Source: Sulfuricella denitrificans (GTDB taxonomy: Bacteria > Pseudomonadota > Gammaproteobacteria > Burkholderiales > Sulfuricellaceae). From it: DNA of 64,000 nucleotides. The stretch covers positions 1-64,000 of the forward strand of contig NSJJ01000002.1 in assembly GCA_002632355.1 (NCBI GenBank), given 5' to 3'. A model generated the notes under the pieces. It was not told the origin of the DNA, searched no databases, and worked only from the letters and a program-made list of their open reading frames with translations. The translations under genes and the position numbers were made by a program. Below, piece by piece: positions 45,641 through 54,319 of this stretch. Each line of letters opens with the position of its first letter. Position 1 is the first letter of the stretch.

Positions 45641-46827
45641 TGTATGCTCTCCGCCAGTTCGAAAATCGGAAAATACATCAGCACCACGATGCCGCCGATG
45701 AGCAGTCCGATAAATGTCATCAACAAGGGTTCGAACAGCCTGGTAAAGCGCTCCACCCAGCGCGCCGTTTCTTCTTCATAGAAAGTCGCGATACGCTCCA
45801 TCATTTCGCCCATGCGTCCGCTGCGCTCGCCCACGCGCAACATGCGCAGCGCCACCGGCGTGGTGAGTCCGTAGCGTTCCATGGAATTCGAAATCGTCTG
45901 ACCTTCGCGGATGCTCGCCGCAGCCAGCGCCAGTTGCTCGCGCAGGGAGAGCTGCAGCAGCTCTGCGACCATCTGCAAGGCTTTGACCACCGGCATGCCG
46001 CCACGCAACAACATGCCCAGGGAACGGTAAAAGCGTGCCAGCTGGTAGAGGTGCAGGCGCGCCCCGATGGTGGGAAGCTGCCACAGCCGGCTGGTCAGCC
46101 ATTGCCGGAAAAGCGGCCGGGTGCCCGCGTAGCCCAGCATGGCGACCATGACGATCACCCCGGCCAGAAATACCTTGCCGTATTCGCTGACAAAGCTTCC
46201 CCAATGCATCAGCAGGCGCGACATGAAAGGCAGCTCTCCGCCGATACCGGCATAGATATGGCTGAAGCGCGGGACCACATACAGCATCAGGAACATCGCC
46301 ACCAGGCCGCCCACGACGGCCAGCAGCACAGGATAAATCGAGGCGCTGATGACCTGCCGCCTGACCCCGTCCATTTGCGACTGATAGGTGACATAGCGGG
46401 CCAGCGCTTCCGTCAGCGCACCGGTTTTTTCGCTTGCGCGCACCGAGGCGACATAAAGCGGCGGGAATTTCGCGTCAGAATGCTGCAGGGCGTACGACAG
46501 CGGATGCCCCTCATAAAGCCAGGAGACGATTTGCGTCAGGGTTTTCCTGAGCTCGGGCCGCTGCTCTTTTTCTGCCAGGGTTTCCAGCGATTCCACCAGC
46601 GCCAGGCCAGCATCCAGCAGCGCCAGAAGTTCCTGGCTGAACAGCACGAGCGGAAAATCCGGATTGCGCGCCGGATGCCAGAGCTGCCACGACTGCCTGG
46701 CCTGGATCGCGATCACCGTATAGCCCTGTGCCACGGCCTGGGCCGACGCATCGCCGGCATCAGGCGCATCCAGCATCAGGGCGGTCGGCCCCTCGCTTCC
46801 ACGCAGTGCCTTGACTTCGTAGCGCAT
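45637..46827 (-). CDS. gspF: Type II secretion inner-membrane platform protein GspF
   Basis: A 396-aa polytopic protein with the two-lobe GspF/PilC pattern: FSQELLALLDAGLALVESLE and KTGALTEALARYVTYQ, a membrane helix near 169-195 and a second lobe with FYRSLGMLLRGGMPVVKALQ, LRVGERSGRMGEMMERIATFYEEE and a final helix (LMTFIGLLIGGIVVLMYFPI). It forms the rotor-like platform under the pseudopilus. GAGAAGG precedes the ATG. It is separated from gspG by a 197-nt region with an inverted-repeat element. Confidence 0.95.
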   Translation of the reverse strand: MRYEVKALRGSEGPTALMLDAPDAGDASAQAVAQGYTVIAIQARQSWQLWHPARNPDFPLVLFSQELLALLDAGLALVESLETLAEKEQRPELRKTLTQIVSWLYEGHPLSYALQHSDAKFPPLYVASVRASEKTGALTEALARYVTYQSQMDGVRRQVISASIYPVLLAVVGGLVAMFLMLYVVPRFSHIYAGIGGELPFMSRLLMHWGSFVSEYGKVFLAGVIVMVAMLGYAGTRPLFRQWLTSRLWQLPTIGARLHLYQLARFYRSLGMLLRGGMPVVKALQMVAELLQLSLREQLALAAASIREGQTISNSMERYGLTTPVALRMLRVGERSGRMGEMMERIATFYEEETARWVERFTRLFEPLLMTFIGLLIGGIVVLMYFPIFELAESIQ

Positions 46828-46858
46828 CGCACCTTCTCCCGGTCATCTTAAAAACGTA

Positions 46859-46995
46859 GTTCATTAACCGCAAAGGCGCGAAGGCGCAAAGCAATCAAGA
46901 ACATGAAAACGATCAGCCAATCACCCAGCGTTTCGAGCAAGCGGGTCTTGATAGCACCCTGCTTTTCCTCTGCGCTTTTGCGCCTTTGAGGTTCA
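46859..46995. repeat. Inverted-repeat element (about 137 bp) between gspG and gspF
   Basis: The arms at 46859-46891 and 46963-46995 are imperfect inverted copies of a 33-bp sequence with the core GCAAAGGCGC repeated in each arm. About 70 bp lie between them. Similar CGCAAAGGCGCAAAG units are common intergenic repeats in betaproteobacteria. It may be a MITE-like or REP-like element, and could act as a hairpin between the two genes. Confidence 0.65.
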
Positions 46996-47024
46996 ACTGA
47001 TTTTTCCGGCTGCAGCATCATCAA

Positions 47025-47471
47025 TCACCAGTTCGTGATATCCGCCGCTTCCCCTGCTCCGCCCGGCTTTCCGTCCTTGCCATAGGAAAGGAGATCGTAT
47101 TCCCCATGTTCTCCGGGCAGCCTGAACACATAAGGAAATCCCCACGGGTCCAGCGGAACATCCTTTTTCAGGTAAGGTCCGTCCCACTTGGCCTCGCTCG
47201 CCGGGCGCGTCACCAGCGCTGCCAGCCCCAGTTCCATGGAAGGGTAATGCCCGGTATCCAGCCAGTACTGGCCGAGGGCTTTATCCAGGGCATCGATCTG
47301 CGCCTTCGCCACCTTGATTTCGGACTTGCCGACCTGGGAAAAGTATTTTGGCCCAACATATCCGGCAAGCAGCCCGATGATCACCATGACGACCAGAAGC
47401 TCGAGCAGGGTGAAGCCCTGTTCTGCCTGTGGAAGGCGACGCAATGCAGCATTCGATCCAGCGTTTCTCAT
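47025..47471 (-). CDS. gspG: Major pseudopilin GspG
   Basis: A 148-aa pseudopilin from the ATG at 47471; a TTG four codons upstream is possible. The leader of about 18 residues ends in EQG, followed by FTLLELLVVMVIIGLLAGYV with Glu5. The body carries the GspG signature GLAALVTRP, WDGPYLKKDVPLDPWGFPY and YDLLSYGKDGKPGG, the calcium-binding C-terminus. It is the best match to the main subunit of a type II pseudopilus in this window and starts the 10-kb secretion unit. Confidence 0.95.
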   Translation of the reverse strand: MRNAGSNAALRRLPQAEQGFTLLELLVVMVIIGLLAGYVGPKYFSQVGKSEIKVAKAQIDALDKALGQYWLDTGHYPSMELGLAALVTRPASEAKWDGPYLKKDVPLDPWGFPYVFRLPGEHGEYDLLSYGKDGKPGGAGEAADITNW

Positions 47472-47730
47472 TTCGACCCGCAACGGTGACTGACAATGAC
47501 CCTACCTTAGCGCTACGGCTGCAAACTTTATCTGGGTCGATACCTGTATTCGTTTGTACGTAATACACCGTATTTTTTCATCAGGCTAAACACGTAGTCG
47601 CGCAGCATTCAGGCGAACCGGAAACTACAGTTTTCCGGAATGGCAAAGCAGGGAAATTGCTGATTTGTATGTCATATGGCGTGGGTTAAATTAACCATCC
47701 CAGCCCGAAATCCGATCACAAGGAGCCGCC

Positions 47731-47931
47731 ATGAAACTGCAGGACATCCGCACCTTCACGTATAACGCCCAGCCCAAGCCCAACGTCGATCAGAAAACCA
47801 TACTGATCAGAAAAATTCAGGTTCTGCGTGGAGACGATCCATGCTTTGCCAGCGACAAGAGTCAAGATTGCGCTGAAATCTGCCAGTGGCGCCGCGACTG
47901 CCGCAAACTCAAGGCCGTATGGCAGCGCTAG
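47731..47931 (+). CDS. Small cysteine-containing protein of unknown function
   Basis: A 66-aa soluble protein starting behind AAGGAGCCGCC. I do not recognise it. Its C-terminal half has four cysteines spaced C-x8-C-x3-C-x5-C within a basic region ending CRKLKAVWQR, which could bind a metal or form disulfides. The downstream diguanylate cyclase gene begins inside its 3' end. The 259 nt upstream are AT-rich and form the divergent promoter region shared with gspG. Confidence 0.75.
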   Translation: MKLQDIRTFTYNAQPKPNVDQKTILIRKIQVLRGDDPCFASDKSQDCAEICQWRRDCRKLKAVWQR

Positions 47932-49433
47932 GCCACGGGTTGCTCGGGAAGATGTTCGGATCACTCGCAAAGGCCGATATGCTTTCTGACGATGACAATC
48001 CGCCAGAGCGAACCTCACCGTGCAGTGTGAGCGATGCGCAGTGCCTGTTGCAAGAGCTGCGATTGCTGCAGGACGAACTCGGGCGCTGCAGGCAGGAAAC
48101 CAGGGAAGTCCGGCGGCAGATGGAAGAATTACGCAACCGCCATGCACAGCTTTATGACCTGTCGCCTGTCGGTTACCTTTCGCTGGACGACAAGGGCCGC
48201 GCCCTGGAAATCAATCATTCGGCTGCAGCCCTGCTGGGCCGGGAGCGCATGAGCCTGTCCGGCAAGCATTTCATCGCCTGGCTGGCGGAAGAAGAAAGAC
48301 CCCTGTTCATGAACCACTTGCGCCAGGTTTTCCATTCCCGTGACAAGCAGGTCATCGACCTGAGAATCAAGACGCCCGGCGGCATCCTGCGCGACCTGCA
48401 TCTGGAAAGCCAGGTCATGGAAAGACCGGACCAGCAGCGCTACTGTCATTCGGAACTGACTGACCGCAGCGACCAGAGAAAAGCGGAAGAAGCCTCCTGC
48501 CTGACAGCGCGCGTGATCGAAAGTGCCGCCGAAGGCATCATGATTACCGATGCCCACCGCATCATCCGTCTGGTCAACCCGGCTTTCGAGAAATCCACCG
48601 GTTACAGCGCGCGCGAAGCCATCGGCCGCACCCCTGCACTGCTGCAGTCCGGCCGCCACGACGAGCATTTCTACAGGGAAATGTGGGCGACGCTGGATCT
48701 GCACGGAAAATGGCAGGGGGAAGTGTGGAACCGCAACAAGAGCGGCGATATCTACCCCGAGTGGCTAAGTATCAGTGCCGTCCGCGACAGCAGGCAAAAG
48801 GTGACGCACTATGTAGGAATTTTTTCCGACGCGCACACCCAGGAGCAGATCCTGGAACGCCTGCACTACCTGGCCTATTACGACGGCCTCACCGGCCTGC
48901 CCAATCGCCGCCTGTTTCTCGACCGGCTGACCATTTCCCTTGCCCAGGCCAGACGGGACGGGCATATGCTGGCGCTGATGTTCATCGATCTCGATCACTT
49001 CAAGCAGATCAACGACCGCCTCGGGCACAAGATCGGAGACGGCCTGCTGGTGGCAGTGACAGAGCGGCTGAAAACCTGCCTGCGCGATGGCGACACGCTG
49101 GCAAGGCTGGGCGGCGACGAATTCACGGTGATTCTGCCAGCCATCACCCACCCGAATGCTGCCAGCCATGTCGCCCGCAAATTTCTGCAGGGTTTCAGCC
49201 ATCCGTTGATCATCGAGGAACATGAATTGCAGATCACCTGCAGCATCGGCTTCGGCATTTTCCCCGATGACGGCGAGGATGCGGACAGCCTGCTCAACCA
49301 TGCAGATATTGCCATGTACCAGATCAAGGAATCGGGGAGAAACAGCTATGTACGCTATCTTGCCGGAATGGGAAACGACGCGCTGCATGAAACGGCCGGT
49401 TTGACCGACCGCTGGAGAAACACCGAAAGCTGA
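47919..49433 (+). CDS. PAS-PAS-GGDEF diguanylate cyclase
   Basis: A c-di-GMP synthase of about 504 aa. The start is uncertain: GTG 47886, ATG 47919 (used here) and ATG 47952 are all in frame. An N-terminal coiled coil (CLLQELRLLQDELGRCRQET) leads to a PAS (LYDLSPVGYLSLDD...), a second PAS (VIESAAEGIMITDAHRII) and a GGDEF domain with active site ARLGGDEF and an RDGD inhibitory site five residues upstream. There are no membrane helices. It overlaps the small cysteine protein gene, suggesting coupling. Confidence 0.92.
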   Translation: MAALGHGLLGKMFGSLAKADMLSDDDNPPERTSPCSVSDAQCLLQELRLLQDELGRCRQETREVRRQMEELRNRHAQLYDLSPVGYLSLDDKGRALEINHSAAALLGRERMSLSGKHFIAWLAEEERPLFMNHLRQVFHSRDKQVIDLRIKTPGGILRDLHLESQVMERPDQQRYCHSELTDRSDQRKAEEASCLTARVIESAAEGIMITDAHRIIRLVNPAFEKSTGYSAREAIGRTPALLQSGRHDEHFYREMWATLDLHGKWQGEVWNRNKSGDIYPEWLSISAVRDSRQKVTHYVGIFSDAHTQEQILERLHYLAYYDGLTGLPNRRLFLDRLTISLAQARRDGHMLALMFIDLDHFKQINDRLGHKIGDGLLVAVTERLKTCLRDGDTLARLGGDEFTVILPAITHPNAASHVARKFLQGFSHPLIIEEHELQITCSIGFGIFPDDGEDADSLLNHADIAMYQIKESGRNSYVRYLAGMGNDALHETAGLTDRWRNTES

Positions 49434-49436
49434 AAC

Positions 49437-50243
49437 TCAGACTGTTGCTGCGCCCCCCAGCGGCCACAGCACGCAGATACTCGTGCCCGCCCCCGGCGCC
49501 GAAGCCAGTTCGTAATGTCCGCCGGAAAGCTTGGCGCGCTCTTTCATGCTCATGAGGCCCAGCCCCTTGTTGAGGGGGCAAAAATTTGCCATTTCCGCCA
49601 GATCAAAGCCGTCGCCGTCATCCTCGATCAACAGGTACAGCGCATTGCCGATTTTTTTCAAACACACCCTGATGCATCCGGCATTGGCATGTTTGACGAC
49701 ATTGCTGGTGGCTTCCTGAATGATGCGAAAGATGGTGATCTTGAGCGGAATCGGAACATGCCCCTCTTCAATACTGATCTCACGCTCCACCTTCATATCC
49801 TGACACGCGGCGCCAAATTCGCGGAAAAACCAGGAAAGCGTGGCCAGAATGCCGAGATCATCCAGCGTCGAAGGGCGCAGGTCCATGGCAACGCGGCGCA
49901 CTTCGTTGCACGCATCCTTGGCCTTGAGTTTCAGGCGCTGCAGTGATTCGATGGCACCGCCGGTGTCTTTTGCGACCAGCAAATGCAGCGACTCTTCCAC
50001 GCCCAGCTTGATCATGGTCAGCGACTGGCCGAGCACGTCATGCAGATCGATGGCGATCCGCTGCCGCTCGCTTTCCTGAATCTCCAGCAACTGGGCCGAC
50101 AGCCGCTGCAATTCGTCCTGCGAGGCGCACCAGTCAGCGGTGGTCACGCCGCACTTGCTTGTACATGTTTCGATTTGATCTTTCTCCGAGCGCATAGAGG
50201 CTGGAATTCTCATATCTTTGATCGCTGGATTGATTGCATTCAC
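49437..50243 (-). CDS. Soluble NarX/DegS-type histidine kinase
   Basis: A 268-aa cytoplasmic kinase with no membrane segment and only a short N-terminal region (about 50 residues, two Cys). The HisKA_3 box is ERQRIAIDLHDVLGQSLT. The ATPase is intact: FRIIQEATSNVVKHA, EDDGDGF and KGLGLMSMKERA. The GTG start at 50243 has a GGGGGGAG ribosome site. It converges with the cyclase gene (4-nt gap). No obvious regulator is adjacent in the same transcript; the FixJ-like gene lies 203 nt upstream in the same direction. Confidence 0.9.
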   Translation of the reverse strand: MNAINPAIKDMRIPASMRSEKDQIETCTSKCGVTTADWCASQDELQRLSAQLLEIQESERQRIAIDLHDVLGQSLTMIKLGVEESLHLLVAKDTGGAIESLQRLKLKAKDACNEVRRVAMDLRPSTLDDLGILATLSWFFREFGAACQDMKVEREISIEEGHVPIPLKITIFRIIQEATSNVVKHANAGCIRVCLKKIGNALYLLIEDDGDGFDLAEMANFCPLNKGLGLMSMKERAKLSGGHYELASAPGAGTSICVLWPLGGAATV

Positions 50244-50446
50244 GGCACTCCCCCCTTATCCGCGAGCAGATGCCCTGTATCAAATAAAAACCCGCCTGGG
50301 TGAATGGACATCTGCCAGTAAAATGAATCACTTAGGAACATCATGTAGCGAATGCAGAACCATTCCAATAGGTAAAAACACCTAAGGAAGGCCAGTCCGG
50401 TATCCAGCAACAAACCCGTCGGCATCGGGAGGAGGGTCAATGCGCT

Positions 50447-51067
50447 TCAGGCATCGCGCAGGGACAGGCGTAGCTGGACCATTTCGGCGACAGTCCTCAC
50501 ATCGAGTTTGCGCATGATGTTGGCGCGATGGATGTCGACGGTCTTCGGGCTGATGCCGAGCGTTCTGGCAATAATCTTGCTGGGATTTCCGGCCACGACC
50601 AGGTCGACCACCTCCATCTCGCGATCGGTCAGGGTCATGAAAAGTGCCCGGCACTGTTCAGTTTTGTTGCGCTGGAGGCGATTTTTCCGGTCCTGTTCGA
50701 GTGCGGCATGCACCCGGTCGAGCAGTTCCCGAGCATTGAAAGGTTTCTGGATAAAGTCGAAAGCGCCCTGTTTCATCGCACGCACCGCCATGGGAACATC
50801 CCCATGACCGGTGATCATGATAACCGGCAGCACAATGCCGCCGGATCTGAGCGCATCCAGAAGCGTCATGCCGCTCATGTCCGGCATGCGCACGTCCAGC
50901 AGCAGGCAACCGGACTGATGCCGTTCGAAGGCACCCAGGAAAGACTGCGCACAACTGAACACCCTGGCATTCAGGTTCACCGACTCCAGCAGCAAACACA
51001 GCGAATCGCGCATCGCCTCGTCGTCGTCCACCACGAATACCGTGGCCTGTTCTGTGTCGTTACTCAT
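50447..51067 (-). CDS. FixJ-family response regulator
   Basis: A 206-aa regulator from the ATG at 51067, which overlaps the kinase stop by 8 nt. The receiver has VVDDDEAMR, phospho-acceptor Asp in CLLLDVRMPDMSG and Lys in FIQKPF. The LuxR-type helix-turn-helix (LTDREMEVVDLVVAG, LGISPKTVDIHRANIMRKL) is typical of FixJ/TodT-like activators. The overlap with the PAS kinase gene makes them a clear pair. Confidence 0.94.
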   Translation of the reverse strand: MSNDTEQATVFVVDDDEAMRDSLCLLLESVNLNARVFSCAQSFLGAFERHQSGCLLLDVRMPDMSGMTLLDALRSGGIVLPVIMITGHGDVPMAVRAMKQGAFDFIQKPFNARELLDRVHAALEQDRKNRLQRNKTEQCRALFMTLTDREMEVVDLVVAGNPSKIIARTLGISPKTVDIHRANIMRKLDVRTVAEMVQLRLSLRDA

Positions 51068-53180
51068 GGTCCGCCCCGAGCGGAAGCGTAAAACAGAATT
51101 CCGCACCGAATTCCCGGTCTTCATCCACCCATATCCGGCCGCCGTGGCTTTCGACAATGCTGCGGCAGATCACCAGTCCCAGGCCCAGCCCATCTTTTTT
51201 TGTGGAGTGGAAAGGATTGAACAGGTTCACCCGCTCTGCCGCCATGACGCCCTTGCCGCTATCGCTTACCGAAATCAGCACATCGCCGGATTCGTTCAGG
51301 CGCGAGGAAATGCGCAGGTCGCGTTGTGGCCAGGAATGCATGGCTTCGATGGCATTCCTGCAGAGGTTGAAAAGCACCTGTTCGATTTCAACCCTGCAGA
51401 TCATCATCGGGGGGGTTGGCGATAATGTCATGTGCACGGTTATGCCGGAACGCTTGAGTTCGCTTTCCAGCAGGCTCATGACATCCCGGATCAGCTGTTT
51501 GACGTCGGTGAGGGCACGTTCGTGACCATTCTGCCTGACCATCTCGCGCAGATGGCTGACGATATTGCCGGCCCGTTCGGCCTGGGCGGCGGCCAGTTTC
51601 AGGGTGCTTCGCAACTTCTCCTGGCCCCATGCTTCTTCATCCATGCGGCGCAGGCAGACATCCAGGTAATTATTGCATGCCGTGAGAGGCTGACTCAGTT
51701 CGTGAGCCATGCCTGAAGCCATTTCCCCGGCAATGTTGAGGCGGCCGGCATGCTCGATCTTGGCGCGCATCTCCTCCAGTTGCTTGTGCTCGGTAAAATC
51801 GCGGATGATGCTCTGCATGAAGCGAACACCTTGCACCTCGATAACGCGCGCACTGACTTCCACTGGAAAAATGCTGCCATCCTTGCGCTGGAAACGCCCC
51901 TCCATGCGGCATTCACCTTCCATTTTCAGCATTCCAAGCTTGTCTGCGACAGCCTGACTTTCATGTGGATCGTGCAGCGCCACGATATTTATTTGCAGCA
52001 GCTCTTCCCGGCTATAACCCAGTGCCTGCTGTGCCTTTTCATTTGCCTCGACAATCCGCCCGTCTTCGTTGAAAACGATGATCATATCGTTCGCATAGCG
52101 GGTCAGATATTCGAAATACCGGACCCGCATCTCGCGCTGCTGCGCCGCATCGCGTTCCGCCCTGAGCTGCCTTTGCCGTGCATAAAATCCCTGCAGCCAG
52201 ACGAAAAAAAATGCGCCGCCAAGAATAGCAAGACCCAGCCCCAGGCCGGCAGCCCACCACTTGATCTGAAAAATTGACGCAAAAAGTTCGTCCTTGTCGA
52301 CCTTGGCAACCATGTGCCAGGAAGTGCCGGGCACCTCGCGCATCGCCGCCACCACGGGAACACCCCGATAATCGACACCGTTCATGGTATTGACTTCCCC
52401 GCGAGTTGCCATCGCTGCCGGCAGGTCCGAGTTGCTCACCGGGATACGCAGGGATAACGCGGTACCTTTCTGGTGGCGCAGTTCGTTGAGGAATACCACT
52501 TCGTCACCCTCTTTCCGGATCAGCAGGGTTTCGGCGCTCGGGCTATCGCGCGGCCAGAGCTGGACCAGTGGATAGAAGTAATCATAGGGGTCGATTTGCA
52601 GCAATACAGCGCCCACGACCCGGCCATTCCCGTTATCGGCATCGATCAGCGGGGATGCCATGGAAAGAATAATCGCCCGGTTTTCATGGCTGCTTCTATG
52701 AAGATCGGCAAAAACCGGGCGCCGGCTGTTCATGGCTTCGACGACCAGTTTCTCCTCCGTCGCATCCGGTTTTTCGTCTGTGCCGGTGGTAATTCTGACC
52801 ATTCCCTCCCGGTCGAGCAAGGAGGCTTGCACATAACCGTGCGAAAGCTGCAGCCCCGCAAGCATGCGCAGGATTCGCTCTTCCAGCTCGTCCGATGTTG
52901 CGCCCGAATTCAGCCAGCGATTGAATTCGGCGACCAGGGCAGAGCTCGTGGAAAAAGCGCTGACGCGCCTTTTGTGTCCATTTTGCCAGGATACGACCTG
53001 TCCGACTTTGACATCCGCAATCGCCCCGAGGTCGTGAAGTTTTTCAACTTCGATCAGATTTTCAATCTTGTGAAAAACCTGATAACCCGCCACGGCTATG
53101 AGGCAGGCAAACAGCCCGTACACCAGCAGCGGGAGGTAAGGGACCAGATTCTTCCGGGCTGCGGGGGCAAACACGTTCAT
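51060..53180 (-). CDS. Membrane Cache-PAS sensor histidine kinase (FixL/DctB type)
   Basis: A 706-aa kinase from the ATG at 53180. TM1 is near 15-37, a Cache-type periplasmic domain about 40-305 (similar in layout to that of the hybrid kinase at 28787-32923), and TM2 near 308-330. A PAS/PAC unit (YANDMIIVFNEDGRIVEAN) leads to HisKA with MASGMAHELSQPLTA and an ATPase with SDSGKGV and GLGLGLVICRSI. The partner is the FixJ-like regulator, overlapping by 8 nt. No heme-binding PAS His is evident, so I do not call it an oxygen sensor. Confidence 0.93.
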   Translation of the reverse strand: MNVFAPAARKNLVPYLPLLVYGLFACLIAVAGYQVFHKIENLIEVEKLHDLGAIADVKVGQVVSWQNGHKRRVSAFSTSSALVAEFNRWLNSGATSDELEERILRMLAGLQLSHGYVQASLLDREGMVRITTGTDEKPDATEEKLVVEAMNSRRPVFADLHRSSHENRAIILSMASPLIDADNGNGRVVGAVLLQIDPYDYFYPLVQLWPRDSPSAETLLIRKEGDEVVFLNELRHQKGTALSLRIPVSNSDLPAAMATRGEVNTMNGVDYRGVPVVAAMREVPGTSWHMVAKVDKDELFASIFQIKWWAAGLGLGLAILGGAFFFVWLQGFYARQRQLRAERDAAQQREMRVRYFEYLTRYANDMIIVFNEDGRIVEANEKAQQALGYSREELLQINIVALHDPHESQAVADKLGMLKMEGECRMEGRFQRKDGSIFPVEVSARVIEVQGVRFMQSIIRDFTEHKQLEEMRAKIEHAGRLNIAGEMASGMAHELSQPLTACNNYLDVCLRRMDEEAWGQEKLRSTLKLAAAQAERAGNIVSHLREMVRQNGHERALTDVKQLIRDVMSLLESELKRSGITVHMTLSPTPPMMICRVEIEQVLFNLCRNAIEAMHSWPQRDLRISSRLNESGDVLISVSDSGKGVMAAERVNLFNPFHSTKKDGLGLGLVICRSIVESHGGRIWVDEDREFGAEFCFTLPLGADHE

Positions 53181-53337
53181 CTCAGGCTTCCTGACCACAA
53201 TGCAAGCTGATACTACATGGTTTTCTGCCACGAAATAAGTAGTGTTATGCAGGCATAAGGGGAAATCTGCTCATGGAACCTTGCCCAGTAAAGCGGAATA
53301 CTGTGCGTATGAGAAGCACTGGACAAGGAGAAAAACC

Positions 53338-53637
53338 ATGAAAAACGAAGCCTTTGACCGGGATGGTTTTCTGGTCGATCCGGGAAGCTGGAGCGAAGAC
53401 CTGGCGCGGCGTATCGCAGCGGAAGACGGCGTCGGCGAACTCAACGAGGGGCACTGGTCGATCATCAACTTTCTGCGCGAGAATTACCTCGAGGGGGGGC
53501 TGCCGGCCGTCTCTCACGTCTGTCACATTCACCATTTCGAGCACCACTGTCTTCCCGAACTGTTCCAGAGTGTGAAGTCGGCCTGGCGCATCGCCGGTCT
53601 GCCCAACCCCGGCGAAGAAGGGAATGCCTACATGTAA
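53338..53637 (+). CDS. DsrC/TusE-family protein without the C-terminal catalytic cysteine
   Basis: A 99-aa protein from the ATG at 53338, behind AAGGAG. It has the DsrC fold pattern (FDRDGFLVDPGSWSEDLARR, LNEGHWSIINFLRENY). In DsrC and TusE the chain ends near ...GLPKPTGCV, whose penultimate Cys carries the sulfur; here the end is GLPNPGEEGNAYM with no Cys. Two other cysteines remain (HVCHIHHFEHHC). It may be a regulatory DsrC-like protein (RspA class) rather than a sulfur carrier. It converges with the DUF4426 gene. Confidence 0.88.
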   Translation: MKNEAFDRDGFLVDPGSWSEDLARRIAAEDGVGELNEGHWSIINFLRENYLEGGLPAVSHVCHIHHFEHHCLPELFQSVKSAWRIAGLPNPGEEGNAYM

Positions 53638-53643
53638 TGCGCT

Positions 53644-54081
53644 TCAATAGCGCTCGAAGTTGCGCTGGAATTCGATCTTGTAAGGGCTGGCCGCGCCGGC
53701 TTCGGCAATGTTGAGGGTGAAGCGCATGAAATCCGGCGAGGTAAAGCCGAAATCACCGATATAGTAAATGGCCTCGCCCTCGTTGATGCTCCTCATCCTG
53801 ATCGGACGCTGCTGCTGGATCATGTTGACGCTTTGAGCTGTAACATCCGCACTGACCGGCCTGGGAATACCGCCGCCATCCGGCCGCGTTACCACGACAG
53901 TGAGCAGCATGCGGTTCTTGCTGCGCGAAATCCCATAGGCCTTTGCCACTTTCGGGGAAAGGGTATCGGTCGTCACCACGTTGTAGTTGATTTCCACGTC
54001 GCCGAATTTCTGGACCTCTGCACACACGGGAAACGAAAGGCCTATCAGGCACGCCATTAACAAGCTGGTCCGGGTTTTCAT
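53644..54081 (-). CDS. DUF4426 periplasmic protein
   Basis: A 145-aa exported protein. The signal peptide is about residues 1-22 (TSLLMACLIGLSFPVCA). The mature part has the DUF4426 pattern: FGDVEINYNVVTTDTLSP, AYGISRSKNRMLLTVVV and EAIYYIGDFGFTSPDFMRFTL. The function is unknown. It uses the ATG at 54081; five upstream in-frame codons are not needed. It stands alone, convergent with the DsrC-like gene. Confidence 0.88.
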   Translation of the reverse strand: MKTRTSLLMACLIGLSFPVCAEVQKFGDVEINYNVVTTDTLSPKVAKAYGISRSKNRMLLTVVVTRPDGGGIPRPVSADVTAQSVNMIQQQRPIRMRSINEGEAIYYIGDFGFTSPDFMRFTLNIAEAGAASPYKIEFQRNFERY

Positions 54082-54167
54082 TTTGCACCTCCGCAATGAA
54101 ATGTTGATCTGCGCCGGGCGATTGGGTTAGTCAATTATGGCCATACCGTCATATGCAAACAATAAGT

Positions 54168-54205
54168 GGAATTACTGATTATTCAAGGTGGATTACCTGA
54201 TTATC
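54168..54205. promoter_or_regulatory. Paired ATTA-CTGATTA direct repeats
   Basis: GGAATTACTGATTATT and GGATTACCTGATTATC are near-identical and spaced about 21-22 bp apart, two turns of the helix on the same face. They lie between the divergent genes starting at 54081 and 54320. This is a candidate tandem binding site for a regulator such as a FixJ/NarL-type protein. Confidence 0.35.
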
Positions 54206-54319
54206 CGGCCAGATAAAGACTGCAAAAATACAAAATACAGTGTTTGCCGCAATGCTTTTCCACGCTGGCTTGCCTAAACTTCCTATTCGTAAACACCACG
54301 CATCGACAGGAGGCATGAC

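Noticed and set aside
51060-53180. FixL-like kinase considered as a heme oxygen sensor
   Set aside because: The single PAS lacks an evident heme-ligand His pattern, and the protein has a Cache periplasmic sensor instead.
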